Assembly (NCBI RefSeq): GCF_000744945.1
Contig: NZ_JQMX01000001.1
Span: 496,001 to 560,000, forward strand
Length of the DNA: 64,000 bases
DNA from: Carnobacterium maltaromaticum DSM 20342
GTDB lineage: Bacteria; Bacillota; Bacilli; Lactobacillales; Carnobacteriaceae
Reading direction: 5' to 3'
Below, one piece after another: positions 38,364-46,784 of this stretch. The notes beneath the pieces were generated by a model. That model saw only the letters and a list, made by a program, of their open reading frames with translations, was not told the DNA's origin and did not search any database. The number at the start of each line of letters is the position of its first letter. Position 1 is the stretch's first letter. A program made the translations under genes and the position numbers.

Positions 38364-38393
38364 GACTGGAATTCGTTTTCCAGTCTTTTAATT
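38364..38393 (+). terminator. Terminator of the lipoprotein gene
   Basis: GACTGGAA and TTCCAGTC with a six-base loop, then TTTTAATTT. Confidence 0.82.
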
Positions 38394-38403
38394 TGCGTGA
38401 AAT

Positions 38404-38431
38404 TTGCTTATATAGTCGTGTTTGTTATAAT
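38404..38431 (+). promoter_or_regulatory. Promoter of the 77-aa / DUF1003 genes
   Basis: TTGCTT (38404-38409), 16-base spacer, TATAAT (38426-38431). Confidence 0.65.
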
Positions 38432-38463
38432 GAAGTATCAATTTAAAAAGGTGGGAAAATCCG

Positions 38464-38697
38464 ATGTCAGAATGCTTGGTTAGTTTAAGTGATGGTGAAA
38501 AGGTAATCCTTAAAATTTCAGAAAAAGAACTTTTTTCAAAAATATCAAATGGTGATGGATTTTTGAGAAGCCGCTTAATCCGTTTTTACAATGATCAAGA
38601 AGATGCCATTTATATTAATCCAGTTCAAATTGTTAAGATTACTTTTAGTTCAGGAAACAGTGACAATGCTTTGGAAATTGATACGCGTTATCAATAA
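38464..38697 (+). CDS. Conserved-looking 77-aa protein, unknown
   Basis: 77 aa. No family recognised. No signal peptide or membrane span; it is a soluble protein with a beta-alpha-beta appearance (CLVSLSDGEKVILKIS, ELFSKISNGDG, AIYINPVQIVKITFSSG). AAAAGGTGGG lies 7-10 bases upstream and a good promoter precedes it, so it is very likely expressed. Its TAA stop abuts the next ATG (TAAATG), coupling it to the DUF1003 gene. Confidence 0.7.
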   Translation: MSECLVSLSDGEKVILKISEKELFSKISNGDGFLRSRLIRFYNDQEDAIYINPVQIVKITFSSGNSDNALEIDTRYQ

Positions 38698-39438
38698 ATG
38701 AATATAGGGAAGAGAGGTGGTTTTAATGAAAAAAAAGAAAAATGTATAATATGTCATAAAGATTATAGTGAAACTGACGGACTTCATTTAACTACACTAA
38801 GTAAAGAACTAAGGGAATTAATTTTATCAGAGCATCCAGATTTTTCTGAAGAAGCCTTTATTTGTATGGATGATTTGATGGATTATCGTTTGCATTACAT
38901 CAAAGATATGATTAAAACTGACTCTGAAAATATTGAGTCTTTGAATAAAAATGTGTTAGATAGTATTAAAGAGGGAATGCCCATAGCAAAAAATACAAAT
39001 GAAGATGTAACAACAAACCTAACTTTAGGTGAAAAAGTAGCTGATGGAATCGCTAAATTTGGTGGTAGTTGGGGCTTTATATTCTTGTTTTTATTTGTAC
39101 TAGTTGCATGGATTATTATTAATTCAATTGCATTATTTACGAAACCTTTTGATCCATATCCATTTATTTTATTAAATCTAATTTTATCGTGTTTAGCAGC
39201 AATTCAAGCTCCTGTTATTATGATGAGTCAAAATCGTCAGGAAAAAAGAGATAGACAACAATCAGATAGTGATTACCAAGTGAATCTGAAATCTGAAATT
39301 GAAATTAGGTTACTACATGAAAAAATGGATCACATGTTGACGGAACAATGGGAACATTTAGTTAATATTCAAAATATACAAGTTGACTTATTAAACGAAT
39401 TACAAGAGAGAATGGAAGTATTAGAAAAAAAAGTCTAA
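38698..39438 (+). CDS. DUF1003 membrane protein (start frame uncertain)
   Basis: 246 aa as read from 38698. A possible zinc-binding head (CIICHKDY) is followed by a cytoplasmic stretch. Then come two membrane spans with the DUF1003 signature (about 125-147 GSWGFIFLFLFVLVAWIIIN; 155-178 PYPFILLNLILSCLAAIQAPVIMMSQNRQ) and a coiled-coil C-terminus. Function unknown. The start is odd: the ATG at 38698 has no ribosome binding site. The ATG at 38726, five bases after AGAGGTGG, is out of frame by one base because of a run of eight A (38729-38736). One more A would give MKKKEKCIICHK, a natural N-terminus. Confidence 0.8.
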   Translation: MNIGKRGGFNEKKEKCIICHKDYSETDGLHLTTLSKELRELILSEHPDFSEEAFICMDDLMDYRLHYIKDMIKTDSENIESLNKNVLDSIKEGMPIAKNTNEDVTTNLTLGEKVADGIAKFGGSWGFIFLFLFVLVAWIIINSIALFTKPFDPYPFILLNLILSCLAAIQAPVIMMSQNRQEKRDRQQSDSDYQVNLKSEIEIRLLHEKMDHMLTEQWEHLVNIQNIQVDLLNELQERMEVLEKKV

Positions 39439-39460
39439 TTTAAAATTTGGGCTTTTTTTA
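39425..39460 (+). terminator. Terminator of the DUF1003 gene
   Basis: AAAAAAGTCT and GGGCTTTTTT pair with two G-U pairs, with an inner AATTTAAAATTT loop. Confidence 0.75.
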
Positions 39461-39684
39461 TTTAACCGAAGCGTAAATCTCCTAGATGTAATTTGAAAAT
39501 AGTAAAGTGTTCAAATTTCCTTCAAATATGGAAAAAAAAGAAAGGAGTTTATGTGCTTAAATAGAAGAAATTGTGTTATAATTAATAACATAAGTAAAAA
39601 AGTATTAATTGAGTGATTTAGATAAGAACATGTACATAACTTGTTTTTAAAAAATTGAAAAATTAAAGGAGTGTAGCAGTTATT

Positions 39685-40347
39685 ATGACAGAAAATTTGC
39701 GCGAGCAAGTTAGCCTATTAGAGAAAGAAAATCGTAGAATTCGTCAAAAATTAAGACACTCCTATGAGGCTTATAAAGCTATGGAGCTAGAAAAAAATCA
39801 AATTCAAGAAGAGTCATTTAAGGAAAAAGCTTTACCTGCACATTATCAAGATGTTGAAGAAAAGTTAGAATACTATAAAAAGATGGTAGATTCCCTAGCT
39901 TCTGAAAATCAAGTGTTACAAAATCAACTTGATACAACCCCAAGATATAATGAAGTAGTGAAAGAGGATTCTACAAGATTTGCTCAAGATGAATTATTGG
40001 AAAAGATAAAATTACAAGAAATTCAAATTGAAACATTAATTGAAGAAAAGAATCAAATTAAGCTTGAATTAAAAAATTCAAAAGCTGAAATTGCTGAAGT
40101 TTTAATTGATGCTAAAATGCGCGCTCGCAAAATTGTTGAAACAGCAGATGAAGAAGTGGTAGGTTATAAAAATAAAGCTGCCATTGAATTGGCTTTATTT
40201 CAAAAAAAATTGCAAGAAACGCAACAAACTATTTTAGGAACAAAATTAGACGTGACAAATCTATTTGAAGATATTGATACAAAGATAAACTCAATTTCAC
40301 AAATTGATGTGACTACTATGGGAGGAAATGAAAATGATGAAAAGTAG
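39685..40347 (+). CDS. Coiled-coil protein, DivIVA-like
   Basis: 220 aa. Almost entirely heptad-patterned coiled coil (about 3-40, 55-85, 105-140), with a segment AEVLIDAKMRARKIVETADEEV that resembles the repeated region of DivIVA proteins. There is no membrane span and no clear N-terminal lipid-binding DivIVA domain, so membership is tentative. A weak GGAG lies upstream, and an extended -10 (TGTTATAAT, about 39572-39580) serves as promoter. The next gene, a wall hydrolase, starts inside its 3' end, which suggests a link with cell-wall growth or division. Confidence 0.65.
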   Translation: MTENLREQVSLLEKENRRIRQKLRHSYEAYKAMELEKNQIQEESFKEKALPAHYQDVEEKLEYYKKMVDSLASENQVLQNQLDTTPRYNEVVKEDSTRFAQDELLEKIKLQEIQIETLIEEKNQIKLELKNSKAEIAEVLIDAKMRARKIVETADEEVVGYKNKAAIELALFQKKLQETQQTILGTKLDVTNLFEDIDTKINSISQIDVTTMGGNENDEK

Positions 40348-41827
40348 AAATGAACGAATTGCTGAACTGAAAAAAACAAACCAGAAAAAAATGATTCGTA
40401 AAAGTGCTGGAATTGTGAATACATCTATTATAATGGCATCTTTAGCAATTCCAACTTTTTCTGTTTTAGCTAGTGCAGAAGAAAATGCAACGACTAGTGA
40501 ACGCGTTATTAAAGCAGTTGCTGATAGCTCAAATTCTGCTAGTGATACAGCCACAGAAATAGCTCCAACACCGGTACCGGTAGATCCTGAGACACCAATT
40601 GAGGAAACGCCAGAGATACCTAAAGAAGAGGTTGAAGTACCTGAGACAAAACCAGAGACGCCTGAAACAAAACCGGAAGTAAAGCCAGAAACACCTGGAA
40701 CGAAACCCGTGGCACCGATAGTTGAAACAAAACCTACGCCTAAAGTGGAAGTAGAAACGACTCGTCCTTTCTCTAAAGAAGAAGTATCACAACAAAATAT
40801 TGCTGAGGTTCAAGTACCAGAAGCCAATCATTCAGAAGCAGAAAAAATTATGTTTGTTAAAAATCAGAGCACGCAAGAATTTATTGATAAGATTTCTGAA
40901 TCTGCTGCTGAAATTGGCGCAGAAAAAGATTTATATGCATCTGTTATGATTGCCCAAGCAATTCTAGAAAGTGGATCGGGAAATAGCTCGTTATCTAGTG
41001 AGCCTAATTATAATTTATTTGGAATCAAAGGAACTTTCGAAAATCAATCTGTAGCATTATTGACGTTAGAAGATGATGGTAGTGGAAATTATTATCAAAT
41101 TACAGGAGAATTTAGAAAATATCCTTCTTACAAAGAATCATTAGAAGATTACTCTAAGTTGTTAACTGGTGGAACGTCATTTAATGCAAGTTTTTATTCA
41201 GGTACTTGGAAATCAAACACAACATCTTATAAAGATGCAACAGCTTTTTTAACTGGAAAATATGCGACAGATACTAGGTATGCTGAAAAGCTAGATCAAT
41301 TAATTGAGACCTATGATTTGACACAATATGATGACGGTGTGAAGAAGGTTTCGGAAACTGAAGTTCAACAAGATGTTATGCATACTATTGTTAGTGGCGA
41401 TACATTATGGGATTTAGGAAATACATTTGGTGTGAGTGTTCAAGAATTGATGGAATGGAATCAATTAACTAGCGATTTAATTTTTGTGAATCAAGAATTG
41501 ATTGTTAAAAAGGCTCCAGTTGCTCCACCAGTGGTAGCACCAGTTGAAAATGTATCTGCTGCTGCAACGGATACAAAAAAAGTAGAAGATACTAATACTA
41601 ATTTAACTGGCTTCCAACAAAAACAAAATGGCACGTTGGCATTTGATGAAACAACATCAGATTTAAACCAAGGGAGTGTTAAAGAAGAATACCAAGTAGC
41701 AGAAGGTGATTCACTTTACACAATTTCTAAAAAATTCAATGTTTCACCACTTGAAATTAAACATTGGAACGATATGAAGCATAATTTATTATTTATTGGA
41801 CAAACGTTGACAATTCATACAGTGTAG
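40334..41827 (+). CDS. GH73 glucosaminidase with two LysM domains
   Basis: 497 aa. An N-terminal basic stretch and signal-anchor-like signal peptide (about 1-45) are followed by a Pro/Glu/Thr-rich linker (about 65-130). The GH73 N-acetylglucosaminidase domain spans about 155-320 (SVMIAQAILESGSG with catalytic Glu; NYNLFGIKG; FRKYPSYKESLEDYSKLL). A LysM domain lies at about 347-390 (HTIVSGDTLWDLGNTFGVS), then a linker, and a second LysM at the C-terminus (about 450-495). It cleaves peptidoglycan between GlcNAc and MurNAc, probably in daughter-cell separation. The ATG at 40334 is eight bases after GGAGG; it overlaps the coiled-coil gene by 14 bases. The size and plan resemble enterococcal autolysins. 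Confidence 0.92.
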   Translation: MMKSRNERIAELKKTNQKKMIRKSAGIVNTSIIMASLAIPTFSVLASAEENATTSERVIKAVADSSNSASDTATEIAPTPVPVDPETPIEETPEIPKEEVEVPETKPETPETKPEVKPETPGTKPVAPIVETKPTPKVEVETTRPFSKEEVSQQNIAEVQVPEANHSEAEKIMFVKNQSTQEFIDKISESAAEIGAEKDLYASVMIAQAILESGSGNSSLSSEPNYNLFGIKGTFENQSVALLTLEDDGSGNYYQITGEFRKYPSYKESLEDYSKLLTGGTSFNASFYSGTWKSNTTSYKDATAFLTGKYATDTRYAEKLDQLIETYDLTQYDDGVKKVSETEVQQDVMHTIVSGDTLWDLGNTFGVSVQELMEWNQLTSDLIFVNQELIVKKAPVAPPVVAPVENVSAAATDTKKVEDTNTNLTGFQQKQNGTLAFDETTSDLNQGSVKEEYQVAEGDSLYTISKKFNVSPLEIKHWNDMKHNLLFIGQTLTIHTV

Positions 41828-41831
41828 TCTT

Positions 41832-41872
41832 AAAAAGCTAGCAAGGGATTTTTATTTCTTGCTAGCTTTTTT
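41832..41872 (+). terminator. Terminator of the glucosaminidase gene
   Basis: AAAAAGCTAGCAAG and CTTGCTAGCTTTTTT, 14-bp stem. Confidence 0.93.
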
Positions 41873-41970
41873 GTCTGTTTTATCTGTTAAATGAATTGGA
41901 TTAGTAAGGAATTTTTTTGACATTTAGTGTATAATAGATAAGAATCATAAAAGGAGTGGACAGTTAGTTT

Positions 41971-42672
41971 ATGGATGAAAAGCAGTTATCATTACGTTTG
42001 GAAAAAGCAAGTAATTATGTACCAAATAATAGTAAATTAGCTGATATAGGTTCGGACCATGCTTATTTACCATGTGCGTTAGTTTATCAAAAAAAAATTC
42101 AATTTGCAGTAGCAGGAGAAGTAGTTGAAGGTCCTTTTTTAACTGCAAAAGAGCAAGTTAAGCGTTTAGGTTTTCAAGCAATGATTGATGTTCGTCTAGG
42201 AAATGGTCTTGCCGTTATTGATTTAGCAGACCAAATTACAGCGATTACAATTTGTGGAATGGGTGGTACGTTAATTGCCTCGATTTTAGATGATGGGTTC
42301 CATGCGGGAAAATTAACAGGTGGAGAACGTTTGATTTTACAACCTAATATTGGTGAAGAAAATGTTCGCAGATGGTTAATGGATCACGATTATCAAATTA
42401 TTGCAGAAGAGCTATTAGAAGAAGACGCTAAATTATATGAAATTATTGTCGCTGAAAAAAGCATCGTACAGCCAAGCTATAGTCAGTCCGAATTAAAATT
42501 TGGTTTGGAATTAAAAGAAAATTATCCTGACTTATTTATAAAAAAATGGCAACGTCAGCTAGAAAAAGAATATACTATTTTAGCAAGCCTTGAGGCAGCT
42601 ACTAGTGACCAAAAAGAAAAAATAGCTCTATTTAAAACTAAAATTGCAGAAATTGAGGAGTTAATCCAATGA
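41971..42672 (+). CDS. trmK: tRNA (adenine-N1) methyltransferase TrmK
   Basis: 233 aa. The SAM-binding Rossmann fold begins with ADIGSDHAYLPCALV (motif I) and includes ITICGMGGTLIASIL. A helical C-terminal tail follows. Homologous to Bacillus YqfN/TrmK, which methylates A22 of tRNA. AAAGGAG lies upstream. It overlaps the next gene by four bases (ATGA) in the conserved trmK-nif3 pair, as in Bacillus downstream of the rpoD region. Confidence 0.93.
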   Translation: MDEKQLSLRLEKASNYVPNNSKLADIGSDHAYLPCALVYQKKIQFAVAGEVVEGPFLTAKEQVKRLGFQAMIDVRLGNGLAVIDLADQITAITICGMGGTLIASILDDGFHAGKLTGGERLILQPNIGEENVRRWLMDHDYQIIAEELLEEDAKLYEIIVAEKSIVQPSYSQSELKFGLELKENYPDLFIKKWQRQLEKEYTILASLEAATSDQKEKIALFKTKIAEIEELIQ

Positions 42673-43793
42673 AAAAAATTCTAGGAAATGAATTTATTCA
42701 AAAATTCGAAGAATTTGCGCCAAAGTCCTTAGCTGAAAATGGTGATCCAGTTGGTTTACAAATCGGGACATTAAATAAAACGATTAAACGCATTCTAGTT
42801 ACACTTGATGTCCGACCAGAAGTTGTAGCGGAAGCAATTGAACAAAATGTTGATTTAATCTTTGCACATCATCCGCCAATTTTCCGTGGTGCTAAAAATC
42901 TGGTGATCGACAATCCACAAAATAAGATGTATGCAGAACTGTTAAAACATGATATAGCCGTATATGCAGCGCATACAAATCTAGATGTAGCCACAAACGG
43001 GTTAAATGATTGGTTAGGACAAGCGATTGGATTAGACAATACAGAAATTATGTCTATTTCTAAGCAAGAAAGCTATAAAAAAATGGCAGCCTATGTTCCT
43101 AAATCTCATGAAAAGCAAGTTAGAGAAGCCTTAACAGCTGCTGGTGCTGGGAAAATCGGTCCTAATTATGCGCTGTGTAGCTATACTTTAGATGGTGTTG
43201 GTCGTTTCACACCTATTAATAATGCACTTCCAGCAATTGGTGAATTAAATCAAGCAGAGGAAGTAAATGAAGCTAAAGTTGAAGTTATTTTCCCGCAACG
43301 TCTAACAGAATCAGTCGAACGGGCTTTATTTAGTAGTCACCCGTATGAAGAACCTGCTTACGATTTATATACAATTGAAAATTTTGTTGATAGCTATGGT
43401 TTTGGACGAGTAGGAAATTTAGCAGAACCAATTACAGTCTTAGATTTTGCAACGAAGTTAAAAACAATTTTTTCTGTTTCAGGTTTACGAGTTGTGACAG
43501 CAACACCGGAAAAAATGATCCAGCGGGTAGCTATTTGTGGTGGATCTGCAGGTGATTATTATTTAGATGCCAAAAAACATGGAGCGGATGTATATATCAC
43601 AGGTGATGTCTATTATCATACTGCCCATGACATGTTGGCTTCAGGCATGACTGTAATTGATCCGGGACACCATATTGAAAGTATTTGCATTTCGGAACTA
43701 GCAGATTTATTTACTGAATGGTCTCAAACCAATCATTGGGATATAGAGATTGTACAGTCAACACTAAATACCGATCCATTTACATTTATTTAA
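42669..43793 (+). CDS. Nif3-like dinuclear metal protein
   Basis: 374 aa. The Nif3 family metal site is visible in the N-terminal part (FAHHPPIFRG, AAHTNLDVA) and C-terminal part (GDVYYHTAHD and DPGHHIES). The central insertion (about 130-235) is the PII-like domain of YqfO-type members. A possible GTP cyclohydrolase I type 2 role was proposed for the family, but the activity is unproven. Coupled to trmK. Confidence 0.92.
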   Translation: MKKILGNEFIQKFEEFAPKSLAENGDPVGLQIGTLNKTIKRILVTLDVRPEVVAEAIEQNVDLIFAHHPPIFRGAKNLVIDNPQNKMYAELLKHDIAVYAAHTNLDVATNGLNDWLGQAIGLDNTEIMSISKQESYKKMAAYVPKSHEKQVREALTAAGAGKIGPNYALCSYTLDGVGRFTPINNALPAIGELNQAEEVNEAKVEVIFPQRLTESVERALFSSHPYEEPAYDLYTIENFVDSYGFGRVGNLAEPITVLDFATKLKTIFSVSGLRVVTATPEKMIQRVAICGGSAGDYYLDAKKHGADVYITGDVYYHTAHDMLASGMTVIDPGHHIESICISELADLFTEWSQTNHWDIEIVQSTLNTDPFTFI

Positions 43794-43830
43794 ACAACTA
43801 ATTTAGGAAAACTGAAAGGATGTATTCAAT

Positions 43831-45060
43831 ATGTATGAAAATTTAATTCCACGTTTTTTACGCTATGTTAAAACAGAAACACGTTCAGATGCAACAAGTA
43901 AGACTGTTCCTTCTACGCAAAGTCAAGTAGAGTTTGCCCAAACATTAAAAGAAGAGTTGGCTGATTTGGGGATGTCACAAGTTTCATATAATGAAAAAAA
44001 TGGTTTTGTTACAGCAACATTGCCAAGTAATTGTGATAAAGAAGTGCCAACAATCGGCTTTATTGCCCATATGGATACGGCTGACTTTAATGCAGTAAAC
44101 GTGAATCCGCAGTTCCATGAGAATTACAATGGTGAAGAAATTATTTTGAGTGCAACGGAAAATATTCGTTTAGCTCCAAATGATTTTCCTAATTTAAAAA
44201 ATTATATCGGTCAAACGCTGATTACAACCGACGGCACGACCTTACTTGGCGCAGATGACAAAGCGGGAATTGCTGAAATTATGACAGCGATGGAAATACT
44301 CTTAAAAGATAAAACAATTAAACACGGAACGATAAAAGTTGCTTTTGGTCCAGATGAAGAAATCGGGATTGGAGCAGATTTATTTGATGTTACTAATTTT
44401 GGAGCTGATTTTGCTTATACAATGGATGGCGGACCTGTTGGTGAATTAGAATATGAGAGTTTCAATGCTGCCCAAGCTGAAATTAAAATCCAAGGGAAAA
44501 ATGTTCATCCAGGAACAGCTAAAAATACGATGGTAAATGCTTTGAAATTAGCTTTAAAAATTGATGCTGCATTGCCACAAGATGAAGTTCCAGAAAAAAC
44601 AGATGGGCGTGAAGGTTTCTTTCACTTAGTTTCAATGAGTGGAGAAGTTGAAGAAGCCCAAATGACGTATATTATTCGAGATCATGATCATGATAAATTT
44701 ATAGCAAGAAAAAATCAATTACAAGATATCGCTAACAAAATCAATGAAGAGTCTGGTTCAGAGCGAGTAAATGTAACTTTATTTGATCAATACTATAATA
44801 TGAAAGATATTATTGAGAAAGATTTATCAATTGTTGATTTAGCTGAAAAAGCTATGATTAATTTAGGAATTAAACCTATAATTGAACCTATTCGTGGAGG
44901 AACGGATGGTTCTAAGCTTTCATTTATGGGATTACCAACACCAAATATTTTTGCAGGTGGAGAAAATTTTCATGGACGTTATGAGTTTGTAGCCGTTGAA
45001 AGTATGAGAAAAGCAACAGATGTGATTGTTGAAATCGCTAAGTTGAATGTGGAAAGATAA
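43831..45060 (+). CDS. pepT: Peptidase T (tripeptidase)
   Basis: 409 aa. M20B metallopeptidase with the two-zinc site: [10 protein letters not shown] (first His and catalytic Asp), [22 protein letters not shown] (catalytic Glu-Glu), and [12 protein letters not shown] near the C-terminus. It removes the N-terminal residue from tripeptides in the cytoplasm, the last stage of peptide use. AAAGGA precedes the start. The DUF1294 gene follows directly. Confidence 0.96.
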   Translation: MYENLIPRFLRYVKTETRSDATSKTVPSTQSQVEFAQTLKEELADLGMSQVSYNEKNGFVTATLPSNCDKEVPTIGFIAHMDTADFNAVNVNPQFHENYNGEEIILSATENIRLAPNDFPNLKNYIGQTLITTDGTTLLGADDKAGIAEIMTAMEILLKDKTIKHGTIKVAFGPDEEIGIGADLFDVTNFGADFAYTMDGGPVGELEYESFNAAQAEIKIQGKNVHPGTAKNTMVNALKLALKIDAALPQDEVPEKTDGREGFFHLVSMSGEVEEAQMTYIIRDHDHDKFIARKNQLQDIANKINEESGSERVNVTLFDQYYNMKDIIEKDLSIVDLAEKAMINLGIKPIIEPIRGGTDGSKLSFMGLPTPNIFAGGENFHGRYEFVAVESMRKATDVIVEIAKLNVER

Positions 45061-45327
45061 TTGTCGGATACAATTATAGCATGTCTTTATTTTGTTAGTG
45101 TGAATAGTTTATTGTTTATTTTAATGGGAGTAGACAAGTATCGAGCTAAAAAAAGATTGTGGCGAATTCCAGAAAAAACATTATTGTCCTTTGGTATTTT
45201 AGGTGGTGGATTAGGTGGTTTAATAGGTATGACCTTATTTCATCATAAAACACGTGTACCAAAATTTAAGGTTATTTATTCTTTAGGAACGATTTTAATG
45301 CTCGGAATTCTCTATTTTTTATTTTAG
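45061..45327 (+). CDS. DUF1294 small membrane protein
   Basis: 88 aa, TTG start directly after the pepT stop, with GGAAAG four bases ahead. Spans at about 3-20, 38-58 and 70-87. The motif MGVDKYRAKKRLWRIPEKTLL...GGLGGLIGM..FHHKTRVPKF is that of DUF1294. Function unknown. Confidence 0.87.
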   Translation: MSDTIIACLYFVSVNSLLFILMGVDKYRAKKRLWRIPEKTLLSFGILGGGLGGLIGMTLFHHKTRVPKFKVIYSLGTILMLGILYFLF

Positions 45328-45337
45328 TATGTTAGGT

Positions 45338-45386
45338 AAAAAGCGCAACTTATTCAGGAATTTATTCCGTAGGTCTGCGCTTTTTT
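45338..45386 (+). terminator. Terminator of pepT/DUF1294
   Basis: AAAAAGCGCA and TGCGCTTTTTT with a 28-base loop that has its own weak pairing. Confidence 0.85.
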
Positions 45387-45413
45387 GCTAGTTACAATTT
45401 TGGGAGGTAATTT

Positions 45414-45959
45414 ATGGAAAGCTATGTTGTATTATTAAGAGGGATAAATGTTGGTAAGAATCATCTTTTAGCCATGTCAGATTTAAAAAAGCTGCTAGAA
45501 TCACTTAACTTTACTCAAGTTACAACCTATATTCGTAGCGGGAATGTTGTTATGGTTGGCAAAAAGATGGATACAGTAGCATTGGCTCAAGAGATTCAGT
45601 TGAAATTAAGTCAATTGGCAGGTTTTTTAATTCCAATCGTGATTTATACGGGTAGTGAATTTAAAGAAATAGTTGAGAAAAATCTTTCGATTGCAAGCAG
45701 ATTGCGTGATGATCAACAACTGATTCTAGCCTATCAACAAGAAGAAATAGTTGACATAGAGGCATTAACTTTAAGCAATGATGTTGAATCAGGCTGGATA
45801 GTCAAAAAAGCTGTTTGTATGCAAATCACTGGTCCGCAATTAGAATCAAAGTTGTTGAAAGACTATCAGAAGTTATTTAAACAAAATGATTGGACCCTTC
45901 GTAACTGGAATACATCATTGAAATTAGTTGAACTGATCAAAGCTTTGGATACAAGATAA
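45414..45959 (+). CDS. DUF1697 family protein
   Basis: 181 aa. The N-terminus YVVLLRGINVGKNHLLAMSDLKKLLESLNFTQVTTYIRSGNVV is the family hallmark, and the C-terminus RNWNTSLKLVELIK completes it. A cytoplasmic protein of unknown function. GGGAGG precedes the ATG. Convergent with the peptidase E homologue; a shared terminator lies between. Confidence 0.9.
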   Translation: MESYVVLLRGINVGKNHLLAMSDLKKLLESLNFTQVTTYIRSGNVVMVGKKMDTVALAQEIQLKLSQLAGFLIPIVIYTGSEFKEIVEKNLSIASRLRDDQQLILAYQQEEIVDIEALTLSNDVESGWIVKKAVCMQITGPQLESKLLKDYQKLFKQNDWTLRNWNTSLKLVELIKALDTR

Positions 45960-46002
45960 AAACCAAGAGTAATAACTAAAAGCGTTATCCCCTTGGTTTT
46001 CT
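45958..46002. terminator. Bidirectional terminator
   Basis: AAAACCAAG and CTTGGTTTT with inner GTAATAAC/GCGTTATC pairing, between convergent genes. Confidence 0.85.
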
Positions 46003-46014
46003 ACTAAGTTTATT

Positions 46015-46626
46015 TCAAATAATTGTTATAGTGTCATTTTCAAATAGAATGACTTGTTCATCCGTAATGGGAATAAGCTCGAGTTTATCTTGATAGCATT
46101 TTATTATTTCGTTCATTTCCTTGCCTAGAAAAGCACTGTTAAGATGAGGTACAGGGTAGCCAGTTAGTTGATTTAATCCAGTATAATCACTTAAATTATC
46201 TGCTTTATCGGAATTATCTGCTAGTGCTATATACGCAATATTTGGAGACATAATAACTGAACCAGCTGATTCTCCAATATATATTTTACCTTTATTAATT
46301 TCTGAAAGTAAAATAGTATCAACTGCTTTGTTTTTTAATTCTTGTAAAAGATAAAAAGTATTTCCACCTGAAACGTAAATATATTGATTTTTTTTAATGG
46401 TTTTTTCGATAGATTCCCGATTCTGTCTAGATATATCTAGTCTTTCGATGAGCATTCCTAATTGATTAAAAGCATCAATGGCTGAATCAACATAATGAGT
46501 CATTTCTTCTACTAGACTTGCTGTATCAATAAAAGTAACTGTCTTTCCTCGTAATTCTTCCTTGGCAAATGCTTCTAGGTAATGGAAGCTATCTTTAAAT
46601 GATGAAGTTAAAAACATTTTTTTCAT
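46015..46626 (-). CDS. Peptidase E (S51) family protein
   Basis: 203 aa. The class I glutamine-amidotransferase-like fold of the S51 family has the nucleophile Ser in YIGESAGSVIM, a GGNTFYLL motif before it, and His in PVPHLNSAF. Members cleave Asp-X dipeptides or have unknown substrates. GGGGAAG precedes the ATG on the minus strand. It stands alone between convergent and divergent neighbours. Confidence 0.87.
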   Translation of the reverse strand: MKKMFLTSSFKDSFHYLEAFAKEELRGKTVTFIDTASLVEEMTHYVDSAIDAFNQLGMLIERLDISRQNRESIEKTIKKNQYIYVSGGNTFYLLQELKNKAVDTILLSEINKGKIYIGESAGSVIMSPNIAYIALADNSDKADNLSDYTGLNQLTGYPVPHLNSAFLGKEMNEIIKCYQDKLELIPITDEQVILFENDTITII

Positions 46627-46784
46627 TTTATATCTTCCCCTTTCGTTTGATTAAATTTATTCTATCACTGAAAGGTGTCAAAATAAGAGACCTTTAATTT
46701 ATTTTATTGAGTGAAAATTAAAGCCCGAAAAGTCTAAACTATGTTAAAATAGCAATGAGTCAACTTTAGAAAGGTTGTGGGAAA

